Assembly (NCBI GenBank): GCA_016861185.1
Contig: BOKW01000004.1
Span: 186,001 to 250,000 of the forward strand
Direction: 5' to 3'
Origin: Betaproteobacteria bacterium
GTDB lineage: Bacteria > Pseudomonadota > Gammaproteobacteria > Burkholderiales > Burkholderiaceae_F
DNA: 64,000 bases
In this document: one piece after another, positions 25,249-34,609 of the stretch
How the letters are laid out: every line of letters begins with the position of its first letter
How positions within the stretch are numbered: the stretch's first letter is position 1
Notes under the pieces: generated by a model
The model's database searches: none
Told to the model about the DNA's origin: nothing
What the model saw: the letters and a program-made list of their open reading frames with translations, nothing else
Program-made: the position numbers and the translations under genes

Positions 25249-26490
25249 TCAGCGCACGGTCACGCGCGCCCACTTGCGCTTGCCGACCTGCACGACGTAG
25301 GTCCCGGGTTTCACGAGCAGCGCGCGGTCGGCGATCTTCCGGCCGTCGATCTTGACGCCGCCCTGCTCGACGTTGCGGATCGCCTCCGAGGTCGACGGTG
25401 CGAGCCCGGCTTCCTTGAGCAGCGCGGCGATCGCGATGCCGCCCTTGTCGCCGGCGGCAAAGCTGAACTCCGGCATCTCGTTCGGCACGGCCCCTGCCCT
25501 GAAGCGCGCCATGAACTCGAATTCAGCGAGGTCGGCGTCGCGGCTCGAATGGAAGCGTGCGACGATCTCCTTGGCGAGCAGCACCTTGATGTCGCGCGGA
25601 TTGCGCCCTTCCTGCGCCTGCCGCTTCAACTGCGCGATCTCGTCATTCGAACGCATCGACAGCAGGTCGTACCAGCGCCACATCTGCTCGTCGGAGATCG
25701 ACATGATCTTGCCGAACATCTCGAACGGCGGTTCGGTGATGCCGACGTAGTTGTTCTTCGATTTCGACATCTTCTCGACGCCGTCGAGCCCTTCGAGCAG
25801 CGGCATCGTTAGGATGCACTGCGGCTCCTGGCCGTAGTGGCGCTGCAGCTCGCGGCCGACCAGCAGGTTGAACTTCTGGTCGGTGCCGCCGAGCTCCAGA
25901 TCCGCCTGCAGCGCGACCGAGTCGTAACCCTGCATCAGCGGATAGAGCAGCTCGTGCATCGCGATCGGTGCGTTCTCGCGCATCCGCTTGGCGAAGTCGT
26001 CGCGCTCGAGCAGCCGCGCCAGCGTGTACTTGGCGGCGAGCTTGATCATGCCGTCGGCGCCGAGCGGGATCGACCACTCGGAGTTGTAGCGGATCTCGGT
26101 CCTCGCGCGGTCGAGCACGAGCGCGGCCTGTTCGAAGTAGGTCTTCGCGTTCGCCTCGATCTGCTCGCGGGTCAGCGGCGGGCGTGTCGTGTTGCGGCCG
26201 CTCGGGTCGCCGATCATCGACGTGAAGTCGCCGATCAGGAAGATCACCGTGTGGCCGAGGTCCTGCAGCTGTCGAAGCTTGTTGAGCACCACCGTGTGGC
26301 CGAGGTGGATGTCGGGCGCGGTCGGATCGAGCCCGAGCTTGCAGCGCAGCGGCTTGCCGGTCGCCTGCGCGCGCGCGAGCTTGCGCGCGAACTCGGCTTC
26401 GATCAGCAGTTCGTCGCAGCCGCGCTTGACCAGCGCGAGCGCGCGTTCGACTTCGGGCGTGATGGGGTAGTCGGAATCGTGGTGGGACAT
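25249..26490 (-). CDS. tyrS: Tyrosyl-tRNA synthetase
   Basis: At 413 residues this is full length. It has the class I HIGH-type motif in [15 protein letters not shown] (about residue 50), [14 protein letters not shown], the KMSKS loop in [14 protein letters not shown] (about 240) and a C-terminal S4 RNA-binding domain ([16 protein letters not shown]). ATG at 26490 (MSHHDSDYP) is preferred; an ATG 18 bp further upstream would add six residues. It converges on the desaturase gene (stops adjacent) and is divergent from anmK. Confidence 0.96.
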   Translation of the reverse strand: MSHHDSDYPITPEVERALALVKRGCDELLIEAEFARKLARAQATGKPLRCKLGLDPTAPDIHLGHTVVLNKLRQLQDLGHTVIFLIGDFTSMIGDPSGRNTTRPPLTREQIEANAKTYFEQAALVLDRARTEIRYNSEWSIPLGADGMIKLAAKYTLARLLERDDFAKRMRENAPIAMHELLYPLMQGYDSVALQADLELGGTDQKFNLLVGRELQRHYGQEPQCILTMPLLEGLDGVEKMSKSKNNYVGITEPPFEMFGKIMSISDEQMWRWYDLLSMRSNDEIAQLKRQAQEGRNPRDIKVLLAKEIVARFHSSRDADLAEFEFMARFRAGAVPNEMPEFSFAAGDKGGIAIAALLKEAGLAPSTSEAIRNVEQGGVKIDGRKIADRALLVKPGTYVVQVGKRKWARVTVR

Positions 26491-26582
26491 CGGGCGAGGC
26501 GGCCGCATCCGGCGTTCACCGGCTGGCGCAAAGTGCGAGCGCGGAGTCTAATTGATGCCACCTCGCAGGCGAGGAACGACCT

Positions 26583-27692
26583 ATGACGCGAGCGAAGGCG
26601 CTCTACATCGGTTTGATGTCCGGCACGAGCCTCGACGGCGTCGATGCGCTGCTCGTCGATCTGGGCGGGCTGCGACCGGCAATCAAGTCGCACGCGCATC
26701 ACGAGTTCACGGCGGAGCTGCGGCGCGAGCTGTTGCTGCTGAACTCCGCCGGCTGGGACGACTGCCATCGCGCGGCGGTGGCCGCGCAGCACCTGACGCG
26801 GCTGTACGCCGCCGCCGCGGAAGACGTTCTGCGCCACGCGGAGGTCGACGCGGCCGACGTGCGTGCGATCGGCGTGCACGGCCAGACGATCCGCCACCGG
26901 CCGGACGCGGGTTACACGCTGCAGCTCAACGCGCCGGCGCTGCTGGCGGAGCTGACCGGCATCGACGTCGTCGCCGACTTCCGCAGCCGCGACATCGCCG
27001 CCGGCGGCCAGGGCGCACCGCTGGTACCGGCGTTCCACGCGGCGATCTTCGGCACGGACGAGCCGCGCGCGATCGTCAACATCGGCGGGATCGCCAACGT
27101 CACCGGGCTGCCCGCGCGTGGCAGCGGCGGCGCGGTGATCGGCTTCGACTGCGGGCCGGGCAACGTGCTGATCGACGCGTGGGCGCAGGAACATTCGGGC
27201 GAGCTTTACGACCGCGACGGCCACTGGGCGGCGAGCGGGCGCAGCGAGGCGGTCCTGCTCGATGCGCTGCTCGACGAGCCGTTTTTCGCCGCCCCCCCGC
27301 CCAAGAGCACGGGGCGCGATCTGTTCAACATGGAGTGGCTGACGCGCAAGATGGCCGGCCGCCGCTACGACGCGCGCAACGTGCAGGCCACGCTGACTCG
27401 GCTGACCGCCGTGACGATCGCGCAGGCGATCGAGCGCCACGTTCCGAAGGCGGCCGACGTGATCGTCTGCGGCGGCGGCGCCTACAACAAGACGCTGCTG
27501 CGCATGCTCGCGGAGGAGTGCGCGCCGCGCCCGGTCGCGTGGAGCGAAGCGCTCGGCGTCGCACCCGAGCACGTCGAGGCGATGGCGATGGCCTGGCTCG
27601 CACGCGAGCACGTCGAGCGCCGCCCGGGGAACCTGCCAGCGGTCACCGGCGCACGCGGCCCGCGCGTGCTGGGCTGCCTTTATCCTGCCTAG
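26583..27692 (+). CDS. anmK: Anhydro-N-acetylmuramic acid kinase
   Basis: This 369-residue enzyme phosphorylates 1,6-anhydroMurNAc with ring opening, in peptidoglycan recycling. Signatures are LMSGTSLDGVDALLVDLGG near residue 10, GVHGQTIRHRP, DFRSRDIAAGGQGAPLVPAF (catalytic Asp region), NIGGIANVT and CGGGAYNKTLLRML. The tyrS/anmK divergent arrangement with a 92-bp gap is frequent in Betaproteobacteria. The gene is intact. Confidence 0.96.
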   Translation: MTRAKALYIGLMSGTSLDGVDALLVDLGGLRPAIKSHAHHEFTAELRRELLLLNSAGWDDCHRAAVAAQHLTRLYAAAAEDVLRHAEVDAADVRAIGVHGQTIRHRPDAGYTLQLNAPALLAELTGIDVVADFRSRDIAAGGQGAPLVPAFHAAIFGTDEPRAIVNIGGIANVTGLPARGSGGAVIGFDCGPGNVLIDAWAQEHSGELYDRDGHWAASGRSEAVLLDALLDEPFFAAPPPKSTGRDLFNMEWLTRKMAGRRYDARNVQATLTRLTAVTIAQAIERHVPKAADVIVCGGGAYNKTLLRMLAEECAPRPVAWSEALGVAPEHVEAMAMAWLAREHVERRPGNLPAVTGARGPRVLGCLYPA

Positions 27693-27721
27693 AAAAAGTT
27701 CGGGGCGCCCGAAGGCGCCCC
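27693..27721 (-). terminator. Rho-independent terminator of erpA
   Basis: On the minus strand GGGGCGCC-TTCG-GGCGCCCC is an 8-bp perfect stem with a UUCG tetraloop, followed by a short spacer and TTTTT (27697-27693). It lies between the convergent erpA and anmK genes and may also slow anmK transcripts. Confidence 0.8.
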
Positions 27722-27750
27722 GCTCCTTTGGAAACGTCCGGGTTGTCCCG

Positions 27751-28101
27751 TTACACGGAGAAAGACGAGCCGCAGCCGCAGGTCGTCTGCGCGTTCGGAT
27801 TCTTGATCACGAACTGCGCGCCTTCGAGGTCCTCTTTGTAGTCGATCTCGGCGCCGACCAGGTACTGATAGCTCATCGAGTCGATCAGCAGCGTCACGCC
27901 GTTCTTCTGCATCGTCGTGTCGTCTTCGTTGACGACCTCGTCGAAGGTGAAGCCGTACTGGAATCCCGAGCAACCGCCGCCCTGCACGAACACGCGCAGC
28001 TTAAGGTCGGGGTTGCCCTCTTCGTCGATCAACTGCTTGACCTTGGCAGCCGCCGAGTCCGAAAACAGCAGGGGCGCCGGCATCTCAACTGCAGCGTTCA
28101 T
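27751..28101 (-). CDS. erpA: Iron-sulfur cluster insertion protein ErpA
   Basis: This 116-residue A-type carrier delivers 4Fe-4S clusters to apo-proteins. The three ligand cysteines are present: one in [12 protein letters not shown] and the pair in TTCGCGSSF at the C-terminus, with the characteristic ETVDA-like variable N-terminus. It follows the bactofilin gene by 66 bp on the minus strand and ends at a strong hairpin terminator. Confidence 0.95.
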   Translation of the reverse strand: MNAAVEMPAPLLFSDSAAAKVKQLIDEEGNPDLKLRVFVQGGGCSGFQYGFTFDEVVNEDDTTMQKNGVTLLIDSMSYQYLVGAEIDYKEDLEGAQFVIKNPNAQTTCGCGSSFSV

Positions 28102-28167
28102 GGGGTTTCTCCACTGGAAATTCGCCGGGCCATTATAGGTCCCGTTCGGCCCCGCGGTTGACTCAGA

Positions 28168-28629
28168 TCACCCCGCCGTCGACTCGGGCGTTCCTTCGGT
28201 CCTGCCCTCCGAAGTGGTACCGGAGGCGGCCAGTTTCAAGGCCAGTTTCGGCTCGGTCTTCAACTCCGGCGCCGACCGATGCGCCAGCGTGCCTTCGACT
28301 ACCGCGCCGTGGTGCATTTCGAGCGCGCGATAGTGGACATCGCCCGTGACGCGTGCCTTGGGCTGAAGCTCGACCAGTTCGCTCGCGTAGACGGGCCCCA
28401 CGATCCGCCCCGCCACGACGAGATGGGCGGTCCGCACTTCGCCTTCGACGGTGCCGTGTTCGCTGACGACGAGCATGCCGCCCTTTTCGCCATCGGTGCA
28501 GCGGACCGCACCCTTGACGACGCCGTCGATGCGCAGTCCACCCGTAAACAGAACGTCGCCGGTCACCGTGGTGCCCGCGCCGATCAGGCTGCCGATTTCC
28601 TTGGGTGCAGCCGGCTTCTTGCTGAACAT
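28168..28629 (-). CDS. Bactofilin family protein
   Basis: This 153-residue cytoskeletal polymer-forming protein has a short N-terminal tail (MFSKKPAAPKEIG) with the conserved IGAGTTVTGDVLFTGGLRIDG, a right-handed beta-helix core of repeated Gly/Val-rich strands to about residue 110, and a disordered C-terminal tail rich in Thr/Ser/Glu. GGGAGG precedes the ATG at 28629. The order argC-(coiled-coil protein)-bactofilin-erpA is conserved in Betaproteobacteria; roles include cell shape and placement of wall enzymes. Confidence 0.93.
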   Translation of the reverse strand: MFSKKPAAPKEIGSLIGAGTTVTGDVLFTGGLRIDGVVKGAVRCTDGEKGGMLVVSEHGTVEGEVRTAHLVVAGRIVGPVYASELVELQPKARVTGDVHYRALEMHHGAVVEGTLAHRSAPELKTEPKLALKLAASGTTSEGRTEGTPESTAG

Positions 28630-28645
28630 GGAACCTCCCCGCTCG

Positions 28646-29383
28646 CTAGAGCATGAACGTCTGTTGGGTCTGGGTTTCGCCGCCCGCAACGATGCGCACC
28701 AGCACCGAACGCGCGACCGCGCCGGCCGGCAGGCTCAACGTGCCTTCGACGCGCTGGTAGTGGCGGAAGACCAGATCGAGCGAACGCATCGCGTCGCCCG
28801 TCGCCGGATCAGGCACCTGCAGCGTGAAGTTGCGCCCGCCCTGAACGAAGTTGACCTGCATCTGCACCGAGCCGACAAAGTCGCGTTGCGGTTTGCCGCT
28901 TTGCTGCACGAGCAGCCGATAGCGCATCCGATTCGGCTCGCCGTCGGGCTGCATCCGGAAGCTGCGGATCACCACGCCCTTCGAGCCGGTGCCGGCCGGC
29001 AGCAGGCTCTCGAAGAAGTCGAGGTCTTCGCGCAGGCGGTTCGCTTCGGTTTCGAGCTGGGCGACTTGCGCGGCGAGCTGCTCCTGCGCGCTGCGCTCGA
29101 CCTTCATCTGCGCCTCGTACGCAGTGGCCACCGCAGCCAGGCGGTCGCGTTCGGCCTTCAGTTCGCGAAGCTCGGAGCTCAGCCGGTCGATCTCGGCGGT
29201 CAACTCGCGCCGGCCGGGACCAGCGAACTCCTTGCCGTACTCGTAGATCGCCACGCCGGCGGCCGCTGCCGCAACGAGCAGCAAGAACGCGAACAGCAGG
29301 CGGATCGGCCACGGAAGCTGGCTGCGGATGGTCACGCGCGGCGCGCTGACCGTCATCCTGCGCCTGAACAGCTTCCACTTCAT
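28646..29383 (-). CDS. Single-pass membrane protein with periplasmic coiled coil (DUF6776-like)
   Basis: This 245-residue protein has a basic N-terminus (MKWKLFRRR), one transmembrane helix (about 27-47, LLFAFLLLVAAAAAGVA) and a long heptad-rich coiled coil (about 60-125). A conserved C-terminal beta domain (residues 130-245) contains GSKGVVIRSFRM and FVGSVQMQVNFVQGG. It has no known biochemical function. It lies 16 bp upstream of bactofilin, so it may help organise the bactofilin scaffold at the inner membrane; this is inferred from position only. Confidence 0.85.
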   Translation of the reverse strand: MKWKLFRRRMTVSAPRVTIRSQLPWPIRLLFAFLLLVAAAAAGVAIYEYGKEFAGPGRRELTAEIDRLSSELRELKAERDRLAAVATAYEAQMKVERSAQEQLAAQVAQLETEANRLREDLDFFESLLPAGTGSKGVVIRSFRMQPDGEPNRMRYRLLVQQSGKPQRDFVGSVQMQVNFVQGGRNFTLQVPDPATGDAMRSLDLVFRHYQRVEGTLSLPAGAVARSVLVRIVAGGETQTQQTFML

Positions 29384-29398
29384 CGCGCTGCTGCTTCG

Positions 29399-30457
29399 CT
29401 ACGGCAGGATCGGCACCTGTTGCAGGCCATCGGTTTCGGGGCATCCGAACATGATGTTCATCACCTGGACCGCCTGACCGGAAGCGCCTTTGACGAGGTT
29501 GTCTTCGACGACGAGCACGATCAGCAGGTCACCGCCGCCGGGCCGATGCAGCGCGATGCGCACCTGGTTCGACGCGCGCACGCTGCGCGTTTCGGGATGG
29601 CTGCCGAAGGGCATCACGTCGACGAACGGCTCGTCGCGGTAGCGCGCCTCGAACAGCGCTTGCACGTCTTCCTTCGCCGCAGCCTTCATCCGCACGTACA
29701 GCGTCGACAGGATTCCGCGCACCATCGGCACCAGATGCGGCACGAAGGTCAGTCCCACCGGCTTGCCCGCCAGCTCGGCAAGCTGCTGCGCCGTTTCCGG
29801 ATGATGGCGATGGCCGGATACGTTATAGGCCTTGAAGTTGTCCGACGCCTCGGCGAGCAGCAGGTGCAGCTCCGCCTTGCGGCCCGCGCCGCTCGCGCCC
29901 GATTTGCAGTCGGCGATGATCGAATCGGTATCGATCGCGCCGGGCCGGCGGCGTTCCAGCTCGAGCAGAGGCAGCAGCCCGAGCTGCACGCTGGTCGGAT
30001 AGCAGCCCGGCAGTCCGATCAAACGCGCCTTGGCGATCGCCGCGCGGTTCACCTCGGGCAGGCCGTAGACCGCCTCGGCGAGCAGGTCGGGGCAGGCATG
30101 CGGCATCTTGTACCAGCGCTCGAACTCGGCCGGATCCTTCAGGCGAAAGTCGGCCGCCAGATCGATCACCCGCACGCCGGCTGCCAGCAGTTCGCGCGCC
30201 TGGCTCATCGCGACACCATGCGGCGTGGCAAAGAAGACGACGTCACACTTGGCAAGCGGCGCTTCGTCGGGCGTGGCGAAGGCCAGATCGACCCGACCGC
30301 GCAGCGACGGGAACATGTCGGCAACGCGGGTGCCGGCATCCTTGCGCGAAGTGATCGTCGCCACTTCGACCGCAGGATGCTGGGCAAGCAGACGCAGCAG
30401 TTCGACGCCCGTGTAGCCGGTGCCGCCGACCACCCCAACCCGTATCCGCCGTTGCAT
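29399..30457 (-). CDS. argC: N-acetyl-gamma-glutamyl-phosphate reductase
   Basis: This 352-residue NADPH-dependent enzyme catalyses the third step of arginine biosynthesis. The dinucleotide-binding start [21 protein letters not shown] and the catalytic Cys in [17 protein letters not shown] (about residue 157) are clear, as are [19 protein letters not shown] and the His-rich [10 protein letters not shown]. It ends 15 bp before the coiled-coil membrane protein gene, with which it is probably co-transcribed. Confidence 0.96.
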   Translation of the reverse strand: MQRRIRVGVVGGTGYTGVELLRLLAQHPAVEVATITSRKDAGTRVADMFPSLRGRVDLAFATPDEAPLAKCDVVFFATPHGVAMSQARELLAAGVRVIDLAADFRLKDPAEFERWYKMPHACPDLLAEAVYGLPEVNRAAIAKARLIGLPGCYPTSVQLGLLPLLELERRRPGAIDTDSIIADCKSGASGAGRKAELHLLLAEASDNFKAYNVSGHRHHPETAQQLAELAGKPVGLTFVPHLVPMVRGILSTLYVRMKAAAKEDVQALFEARYRDEPFVDVMPFGSHPETRSVRASNQVRIALHRPGGGDLLIVLVVEDNLVKGASGQAVQVMNIMFGCPETDGLQQVPILP

Positions 30458-30493
30458 CGCACTCCTCGTTCATGGTGCCGGCCGGCACAGACG

Positions 30494-30520
30494 AAAAAGC
30501 CGCTTCGCGAGCGGCTTTTT
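30494..30520. terminator. Bidirectional terminator downstream of rpsI
   Basis: AAAAAGCCGC-TTCGCGA-GCGGCTTTTT is a 10-bp perfect inverted repeat with A and T runs on the two sides, so it can work on either strand. It terminates the rplM-rpsI transcript on the minus strand before argC. Confidence 0.85.
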
Positions 30521-30620
30521 CGGTCGGAGTATACGTGCCGGTACCGCCCGGGCGGCCCCGACACGCTGCGCAAACGGAGTAATCCGGACGTGGAGGGCGC
30601 GCCCTTCCGCCGCGCGCGCC

Positions 30621-31013
30621 TCAGCGCTTCGAGAACTGCTTGCGGCGACGCGCTTTGCGCAGACCCACCTTCTTGCGCTCGACCTCGCGCGCGTCGCGCG
30701 TGACGAGCCCCGCTTTCGACAGCACCGGTTTCAGCGTCGCGTCGTAGTCGATCAGCGCGCGTGTGATGCCGTGTCGAACCGCGCCGGCTTGACCCGACTC
30801 GCCGCCGCCGTCGACGTTGACCTGCACGTCGAAGGTCGTCGCGTGATTGGTCAGCTCCAGCGGCTGGCGCGCGATCATGCGGCCCGTCTCGCGATGGAAA
30901 TACTGCTCGATCGGCCGGCCGTTGATCGTGATCTTGCCGCTGCCGCGCTTGATGAACACGCGGGCCACCGAACTCTTGCGACGGCCGGTGCCGTAGTTGT
31001 AGTTGCCGATCAT
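30621..31013 (-). CDS. rpsI: 30S ribosomal protein S9
   Basis: This 130-residue S9 is canonical: [17 protein letters not shown] at the start, [19 protein letters not shown] in the middle and the C-terminal [10 protein letters not shown] that reaches the ribosomal P site. The start is the ATG of MIGNYNYG, giving the expected length; the frame opens slightly earlier. It lies 7 bp after rplM, the universal pairing. Confidence 0.98.
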   Translation of the reverse strand: MIGNYNYGTGRRKSSVARVFIKRGSGKITINGRPIEQYFHRETGRMIARQPLELTNHATTFDVQVNVDGGGESGQAGAVRHGITRALIDYDATLKPVLSKAGLVTRDAREVERKKVGLRKARRRKQFSKR

Positions 31014-31020
31014 GCTGTCC

Positions 31021-31449
31021 TCAGATCTCAAGCGGCTTGGGTTGCTGGGCCGAATGCGGATGGCTGGCGTCGGCGTAGATCTTCAGCTTCTTGATCATCG
31101 CGTAGCCAAGCGGGCCCTTGGGCAGCATGCCCTTGACCGCGATCTCCAGTGCGCGTCCGGGGAAGCGGCCCTGCATCTTGCCGAACGACGTCTCGTAGAC
31201 GCCGCCCGGATACGTCGAGTGACGGTAGTAGATCTTGTCCTCGGCCTTGTTGCCGGTCACGCGGATCTTGCCGGCGTTGACGACGACGATGAAGTCGCCG
31301 GTGTCCACGTGCGGCGTGTACTCGGGCTTGTGCTTACCGCGCAGACGGCGCGCGATCTCGACCGCCAGGCGGCCGAGCACTTTGTCACTGGCGTCAACGA
31401 CGAACCAGTCGCGCCGCACTTCCTGCGGCTTGGCGGAATACGTCTTCAT
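31021..31449 (-). CDS. rplM: 50S ribosomal protein L13
   Basis: This 142-residue L13 is canonical, with [40 protein letters not shown] and [19 protein letters not shown]. It is the first gene of the rplM-rpsI operon. The start matches the usual length for the family; the longer open frame upstream is antisense to the osmC-like gene. An r-protein promoter should lie in 31450-31600, where I could not pick a convincing one. Confidence 0.98.
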   Translation of the reverse strand: MKTYSAKPQEVRRDWFVVDASDKVLGRLAVEIARRLRGKHKPEYTPHVDTGDFIVVVNAGKIRVTGNKAEDKIYYRHSTYPGGVYETSFGKMQGRFPGRALEIAVKGMLPKGPLGYAMIKKLKIYADASHPHSAQQPKPLEI

Positions 31450-31701
31450 CTTCGTCACATCGAAGTGGGCCGGAAGCGGTCGGGCTCGCCCGGACAACGG
31501 CGCGCGCATTCGCTTTCGTGCACGCGGACCGAAGGTCGCTTCCAGCGTCGGCGCCGCTCCAGCGGTACTGGCCGGCGGGAAGCCGCGTATTCTAGCCGCG
31601 CTGGCGATCGGGCCGCAAGCCGCGGCATCCGGGCCCACTTCTTCCGTCGCCAGGGACCGGCTCGGCCGCCGTCGATCAAGCCACATACTGCAGGAACACG
31701 C

Positions 31702-32127
31702 ATGGAATGCACCGTTCGCTGGGCCGGGCCGTCCGGCATGACGTTCATGGTCGAGACGGGAAGCGGCCACCTGATCGCGATCGACGGCGCCCCCGACGGC
31801 GGTGGGCGCAATCTGGCACCGCGGCCGATGGAGGTCGTGCTCGCTGGCACCGGCGGGTGCACCGCGTACGACGTCGTGCTGATCCTCAAGCGCGGCCGGC
31901 ACGACGTGCGCGGCTGCGATGTCCGCCTGACCGCGGAGCGCGCCCCCGAGGACCCGAAGGTCTTTACGCGGATCGCATTTCACTTCACGGTGCGCGGGCG
32001 CAACCTGAATCGGGCCGCCGTCGAACGCGCGGTCCAGCTTTCGCACGAGAAGTACTGCTCCGCGACGGCCATGCTCGCCAAGACGGCCGAGATCAGCCAC
32101 ACGGTCGACGTCGTCGACGACGCCTGA
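31702..32127 (+). CDS. OsmC family thiol peroxidase-like protein
   Basis: This 141-residue protein has the OsmC/Ohr fold. The two redox cysteines are seen in [15 protein letters not shown] (about residue 53) and [11 protein letters not shown] (about 118), and the RPMEVVLAG segment precedes the first. It is of the YhfA-like type found next to coq7 in Betaproteobacteria. It would reduce organic hydroperoxides, though YhfA-type members are not well characterised. AGGA precedes the ATG at 31702. Confidence 0.9.
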   Translation: MECTVRWAGPSGMTFMVETGSGHLIAIDGAPDGGGRNLAPRPMEVVLAGTGGCTAYDVVLILKRGRHDVRGCDVRLTAERAPEDPKVFTRIAFHFTVRGRNLNRAAVERAVQLSHEKYCSATAMLAKTAEISHTVDVVDDA

Positions 32128-32199
32128 GCGCGCCGGGCCGCCCAAAGCGCGCAGCCCTGAGCGCGCAGCGCGAACGTAGTCCGGTGAACCCGCGGCGCT

Positions 32200-32835
32200 T
32201 CAGACGTAGTGCGCGGTCGTCGTCATCACCTTCGCCGCGAGCCGCATCGCGGCGCGCACCGGAAGCGGCAACTCGACCCCGCCCATCACCGTCGCCGTAT
32301 GCGCGTGGTGGATCTCGTCGTTCTGCATCTGCTTGACGACCGCGCGCGAGGCGGTATCACTCGCGGGCAGGCGATCGAGGTGCCCCTGCAGGTGCGCTTC
32401 GACCTGTCGCTCCGTCTCCGCCATGAAGCCGAGGCTTGCGCGATCGCCGAGCCGCGAGGCGAGCAGACCGATGCCGAACGCGCCCGCGTACCACAACGGA
32501 TTGAGCAGACTCGTGCGTCCGCCGAGTTCGCTGATGCGCCGCTGCGTCCACGCGAGGTGATCGACTTCGTCGCGGGCGGCGGCCAGGAACGCCTCGCGCA
32601 GTTGCCCATCGCGCGCGCCGAGCGCCTGCGCCTCGTACAGTGCCTGCGCGCAGACCTCGCCGACGTGGTTGACGCGCATCAACGCGGCCGATTCACGTCG
32701 TTCGTCGTCGGAAAGCTGGTCCGAGGGCTCCTGCACCGGATACGGTCGAGCGGGGGCGGGCGCGGCCGCAAGCGTTCGCAGTGCGCGATCGGCGATGCCG
32801 AGCAGTTCGTCGATCGGCGAGCCTGCCGTCCTCAT
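32200..32835 (-). CDS. coq7: 2-polyprenyl-3-methyl-6-methoxy-1,4-benzoquinone monooxygenase
   Basis: This 211-residue di-iron hydroxylase makes the last ring hydroxylation in ubiquinone synthesis. Metal ligands are in [44 protein letters not shown] and [16 protein letters not shown] hydrophobic hairpin ([16 protein letters not shown]) contacts the membrane. GGAGAT before the ATG at 32835 supports [12 protein letters not shown] as the start; the frame opens 27 codons earlier. Confidence 0.95.
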   Translation of the reverse strand: MRTAGSPIDELLGIADRALRTLAAAPAPARPYPVQEPSDQLSDDERRESAALMRVNHVGEVCAQALYEAQALGARDGQLREAFLAAARDEVDHLAWTQRRISELGGRTSLLNPLWYAGAFGIGLLASRLGDRASLGFMAETERQVEAHLQGHLDRLPASDTASRAVVKQMQNDEIHHAHTATVMGGVELPLPVRAAMRLAAKVMTTTAHYV

Positions 32836-32980
32836 TCCCGGATCTCCTTCATCCTGTTGCGCAAACACCACAAGAAGCGCGGGCGATGCGTTCGCCGCCG
32901 CGCGCGTCAACGACATTGTGCCGCGTGCGCGGCTATCCTTCGCCGCAAATCACCACACGAACCACGCCAGGAGACACGAG

Positions 32981-34330
32981 ATGATGCGCAAATCAGCGCT
33001 CGCCATCGCACTCACGCTTGCATTCCCGATCGCTCACGCGCAGGGCGGACCGACGCAAAGCGGCGTCCAACTGTACGGTATCGTCGACGTGGGCATGGAG
33101 CGCGTCGACAACGGCGATGTTTCCGTCACTCGCCTGACGAGCGGCATCTCGACCGGATCGCGCTGGGGGATCCGCGGCAGCGAGGATCTCGGCGGCGGCT
33201 ATCGCGCGCTGTTCACGCTCGAGAGCCGGTTCGAGGTCGACAACGGCACGACGAGCAACCGCGGCGCGATCTTCTTCTGTCCGTCCGCGCCGGCCCTGTG
33301 TCCCGGCGTCGTCGGCACGTCTCCTGCGATTCCGGGTGCCGTGGTCGGCGGCATGAGCGCGGTGAACACGGCGCTGCTGCAGGCAGTCAGCACGGTCAAC
33401 AGCGTCAACGCGCTGTTCGATCGGCAGGCCTTCGCCGGCCTGGTGACGCCTTACGGCGCGATTCTGGGCGGCCGCCAGTACACACCGAACTACGAAGTGC
33501 TCATCAAGTACAACTCGTTCGCCGATTCGTTCGCCGGCAACCCTGGGCAGATCGCGACGATCAACATCCGCGCCAACAACGCGCTGCAGTACCGCGCCGA
33601 ACTGAGCGGGTTCACCTTGTCGCTGATGTACGGCTTCGGCGGATCGGAAGGCAATCGCAGCGAGCGCACGACGGTCGGCCGCGGCGACGATTTCTACGGC
33701 GTGAACGTCCAGTACAACGCGCCCACCTTCGGCGTCGGCGTCGGCTACAACCGCAACAACACGGTGACCTTCGCGGCGCCCACGGAGAGCCGCAAGGGAC
33801 TCGAAACGTACAGCGTCGGCGGAACTGCCACGCTCGGCGGCGTCAAGCTCTTCGCGACGTACCTGAAGGCGAAGAACGAGAACCCGGTGCTGTCGCCGGT
33901 CGACATCCAGAACATCGTGATCAGCACAGGCGGCAACCTCGCGGCGATCAACAACATTCTGGGCGGCCTGTTGATCAACCGCTTCGACGTCGACGCGCTG
34001 CGCGGCATGGTCGGACCGACCGATCTGGACGTGTACCACCTGGGGCTGAACTGGACCGTCGGCAACGGCACGTTGATGGCCGCGTTGAACCAGTCGAAGG
34101 ACTCGGCGCGCAGCCTGTGGGCGACGGCGGATGCGAAGGTCGATCAGATCGGGCTCGCGTACATGTACAACCTGTCCAAGCGCACGCAGCTCTACGGCGC
34201 CTACGCGGTCGCCAACAACAAGGATCAGGCGCGCATCGCGCTCGGCGCCGCGTGCTGCACCGGTGGCTGGACCACGGCACCCGGCGAAGACAGCACGTCG
34301 CTGCAAATCGGCATGCGGCATACGTTCTGA
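32981..34330 (+). CDS. Gram-negative porin, OmpC/Omp32 type (1)
   Basis: This 449-residue outer-membrane trimeric porin has a signal peptide (MMRKSALAIALTLAFPIAHA) and the typical mature start QSGVQLYGIVDVGMERVD. Further landmarks are SRWGIRGSEDLGGGYRALF, FDRQAFAGLVTPYGAILGGRQ and the C-terminal GMRHTF ending in Phe for BAM recognition. It is about 90 residues longer than the neighbouring porin. The extra material includes an external-loop-like insert at about 95-145 with two Cys (FFCPSAPALCPG) and a Cys-Cys pair near the C-terminus, probably disulfide-stapled loops. GGAG lies 6-9 bp upstream. Confidence 0.93.
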   Translation: MMRKSALAIALTLAFPIAHAQGGPTQSGVQLYGIVDVGMERVDNGDVSVTRLTSGISTGSRWGIRGSEDLGGGYRALFTLESRFEVDNGTTSNRGAIFFCPSAPALCPGVVGTSPAIPGAVVGGMSAVNTALLQAVSTVNSVNALFDRQAFAGLVTPYGAILGGRQYTPNYEVLIKYNSFADSFAGNPGQIATINIRANNALQYRAELSGFTLSLMYGFGGSEGNRSERTTVGRGDDFYGVNVQYNAPTFGVGVGYNRNNTVTFAAPTESRKGLETYSVGGTATLGGVKLFATYLKAKNENPVLSPVDIQNIVISTGGNLAAINNILGGLLINRFDVDALRGMVGPTDLDVYHLGLNWTVGNGTLMAALNQSKDSARSLWATADAKVDQIGLAYMYNLSKRTQLYGAYAVANNKDQARIALGAACCTGGWTTAPGEDSTSLQIGMRHTF

Positions 34331-34348
34331 GGAAGTCTGCGATAGATC

Positions 34349-34379
34349 AAGGGGCGCTGCGGGCGCCCCTTGTTTTTTC
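34349..34379 (+). terminator. Rho-independent terminator of porin 1
   Basis: AAGGGGCGC-TGCGG-GCGCCCCTT is a 9-bp perfect stem followed by GTTTTTT. It ends the first porin transcript 19 bp after its stop codon and separates it from the second porin, which has its own long leader. Confidence 0.9.
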
Positions 34380-34609
34380 AGGGCGCGGTCACAGCGCGGA
34401 ATCGCAGTTGATTGCGGTGTTGCACAAAACCCACAACTCACGTCTATCGGGCAGTCGATTCGGGCCACGTTCTTTGCCCTGTCATCGGTTCTTTGGAAGA
34501 ATCGACTCGGACTTCCGTTGGGAGTTGCCAGTCGCGGTTGGCGATCGGAGCAGAGCGAAGAACATCCGCATCGCCGTCGGCTGATCTATCAACACATGTG
34601 GAGATACAT

